Origin: Paenibacillus phytohabitans
GTDB lineage: Bacteria > Bacillota > Bacilli > Paenibacillales > Paenibacillaceae
Length of the DNA: 64,000 bases
Reading direction: 5' to 3'
Assembly: GCF_013141775.1 (NCBI RefSeq)
Contig: NZ_WHOB01000020.1
Location: 186,001 to 250,000 of the forward strand
Shown piece after piece: positions 63,843 to 64,000 of this stretch; the stretch's first letter is position 1; every line of letters begins with the position of its first letter. The notes under the pieces were generated by a model. That model was not told the origin of the DNA. It saw only the letters and a program-made list of their open reading frames with translations, and made no database searches. Both the position numbers and the translations under genes were made by a program.

Positions 63843-64000
63843 TCAGCGCAAGTAACAGCCATTATTAATATCAAAAGTCGCCCCCGTGTATGCTCTCGCT
63901 TTGCGGCTTAGCATGAAAACCACCGTATCGGCAATATCCTCCGCCTGCAGCGGCTCCGGAATTAGCTGATGCTCCTGATATTCCTGCTGTCTCCAGGCGG
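63843..64000 (-). CDS. Short-chain dehydrogenase/reductase, 3' part only
   Basis: The minus strand encodes the C-terminal part of an SDR: IPEPLQAEDIADTVVFMLSR, then AYTGATFDINNGCYLR and a TGA stop at 63843-63845. The ADTVVFMLSRKARAYTG and FDINNG pattern is that of 3-oxoacyl-ACP reductase/SDR tails (usually DGG). The rest lies outside the window, so the substrate cannot be named. Confidence 0.75.
   Translation of the reverse strand, partial: AWRQQEYQEHQLIPEPLQAEDIADTVVFMLSRKARAYTGATFDINNGCYLR

Overview
The window comes from the chromosome of an endospore-forming low-GC-lineage Gram-positive bacterium, most probably Paenibacillus. The evidence is a set of gene blocks in the Bacillus subtilis order (plsY-der; rpsA-like/ypfD-cmk-PilZ-ypeB-prsW-mecA; resE-resD-resC-resB-resA-rluB; spmB-spmA-dacB; scpB-scpA-ribH-ribBA-ribE-ribD; spoVA genes-lysA-ppiB), sporulation genes with sigmaE/sigmaG-like promoters, AGGAGG-type ribosome binding sites, a T-box leader, FMN riboswitches and an LPXTG surface protein. 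No rRNA, tRNA, CRISPR array, insertion sequence or prophage was found. The genus is inferred from gene content; no species can be named from the sequence.

Layout. 1-9.4 kb: leftward core block (plsY, der, rpsA homologue, plsC, cmk, PilZ protein, ypeB, a 48-codon zinc-ribbon protein, prsW, mecA homologue). 9.4-13.8 kb: lipoprotein polysaccharide deacetylase, a dispersed repeat, a translationally coupled trio (CPBP protease, one-span protein, metallophosphoesterase) and a one-span extracytoplasmic protein. 13.9-19.5 kb: serine T-box and serA, an SDR with a divergent WYL regulator, and a chemoreceptor without an external sensor. 19.5-23.95 kb: sigmaA-like promoter, c-di-GMP-I riboswitch, terminator, then four rightward genes (acetolactate-synthase-like TPP enzyme, carboxymuconolactone-decarboxylase-family protein, STAS-like protein, divergent ketoacyl-synthase-III-like protein). 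This looks like a small-molecule pathway under direct c-di-GMP control and is the strongest candidate for an undescribed system.

24-32.6 kb: glpK, then the resABCDE cytochrome c maturation/redox-sensing operon, rluB and a small amidase-like protein. 32.6-37.9 kb: repeat-rich spacers around spmAB, dacB and gerW (ytfJ). The spmA-dacB spacer holds an 11-bp minisatellite and a cluster of TTGTAC-type elements. 37.9-44.5 kb: DUF2953 protein, scpAB and the riboflavin operon ribDE-BA-H behind an FMN riboswitch. 44.6-50.5 kb: mscL, a 1166-residue LPQTG adhesin with five repeats, a YwaF-like membrane protein, a second copy of the dispersed repeat, and ppiB. 50.7-56.2 kb: lysA preceded by spoVAA-spoVAB-spoVAF, where SpoVAF carries a disordered N-terminal extension of about 460 residues. 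56.4-64 kb: a secreted protein, an EamA transporter under its own FMN riboswitch (probably flavin uptake), a membrane-anchored phosphate-binding-like protein, a 51-bp tandem repeat, a type-B carboxylesterase, an AI-2E-family permease, a decayed nucleosidase gene and the 3' end of an SDR gene.

Recurrent themes are spore formation and germination (ypeB, spmAB, dacB, gerW, spoVA), c-di-GMP (riboswitch plus PilZ protein), flavin supply (two FMN riboswitches), and several families of intergenic repeats.
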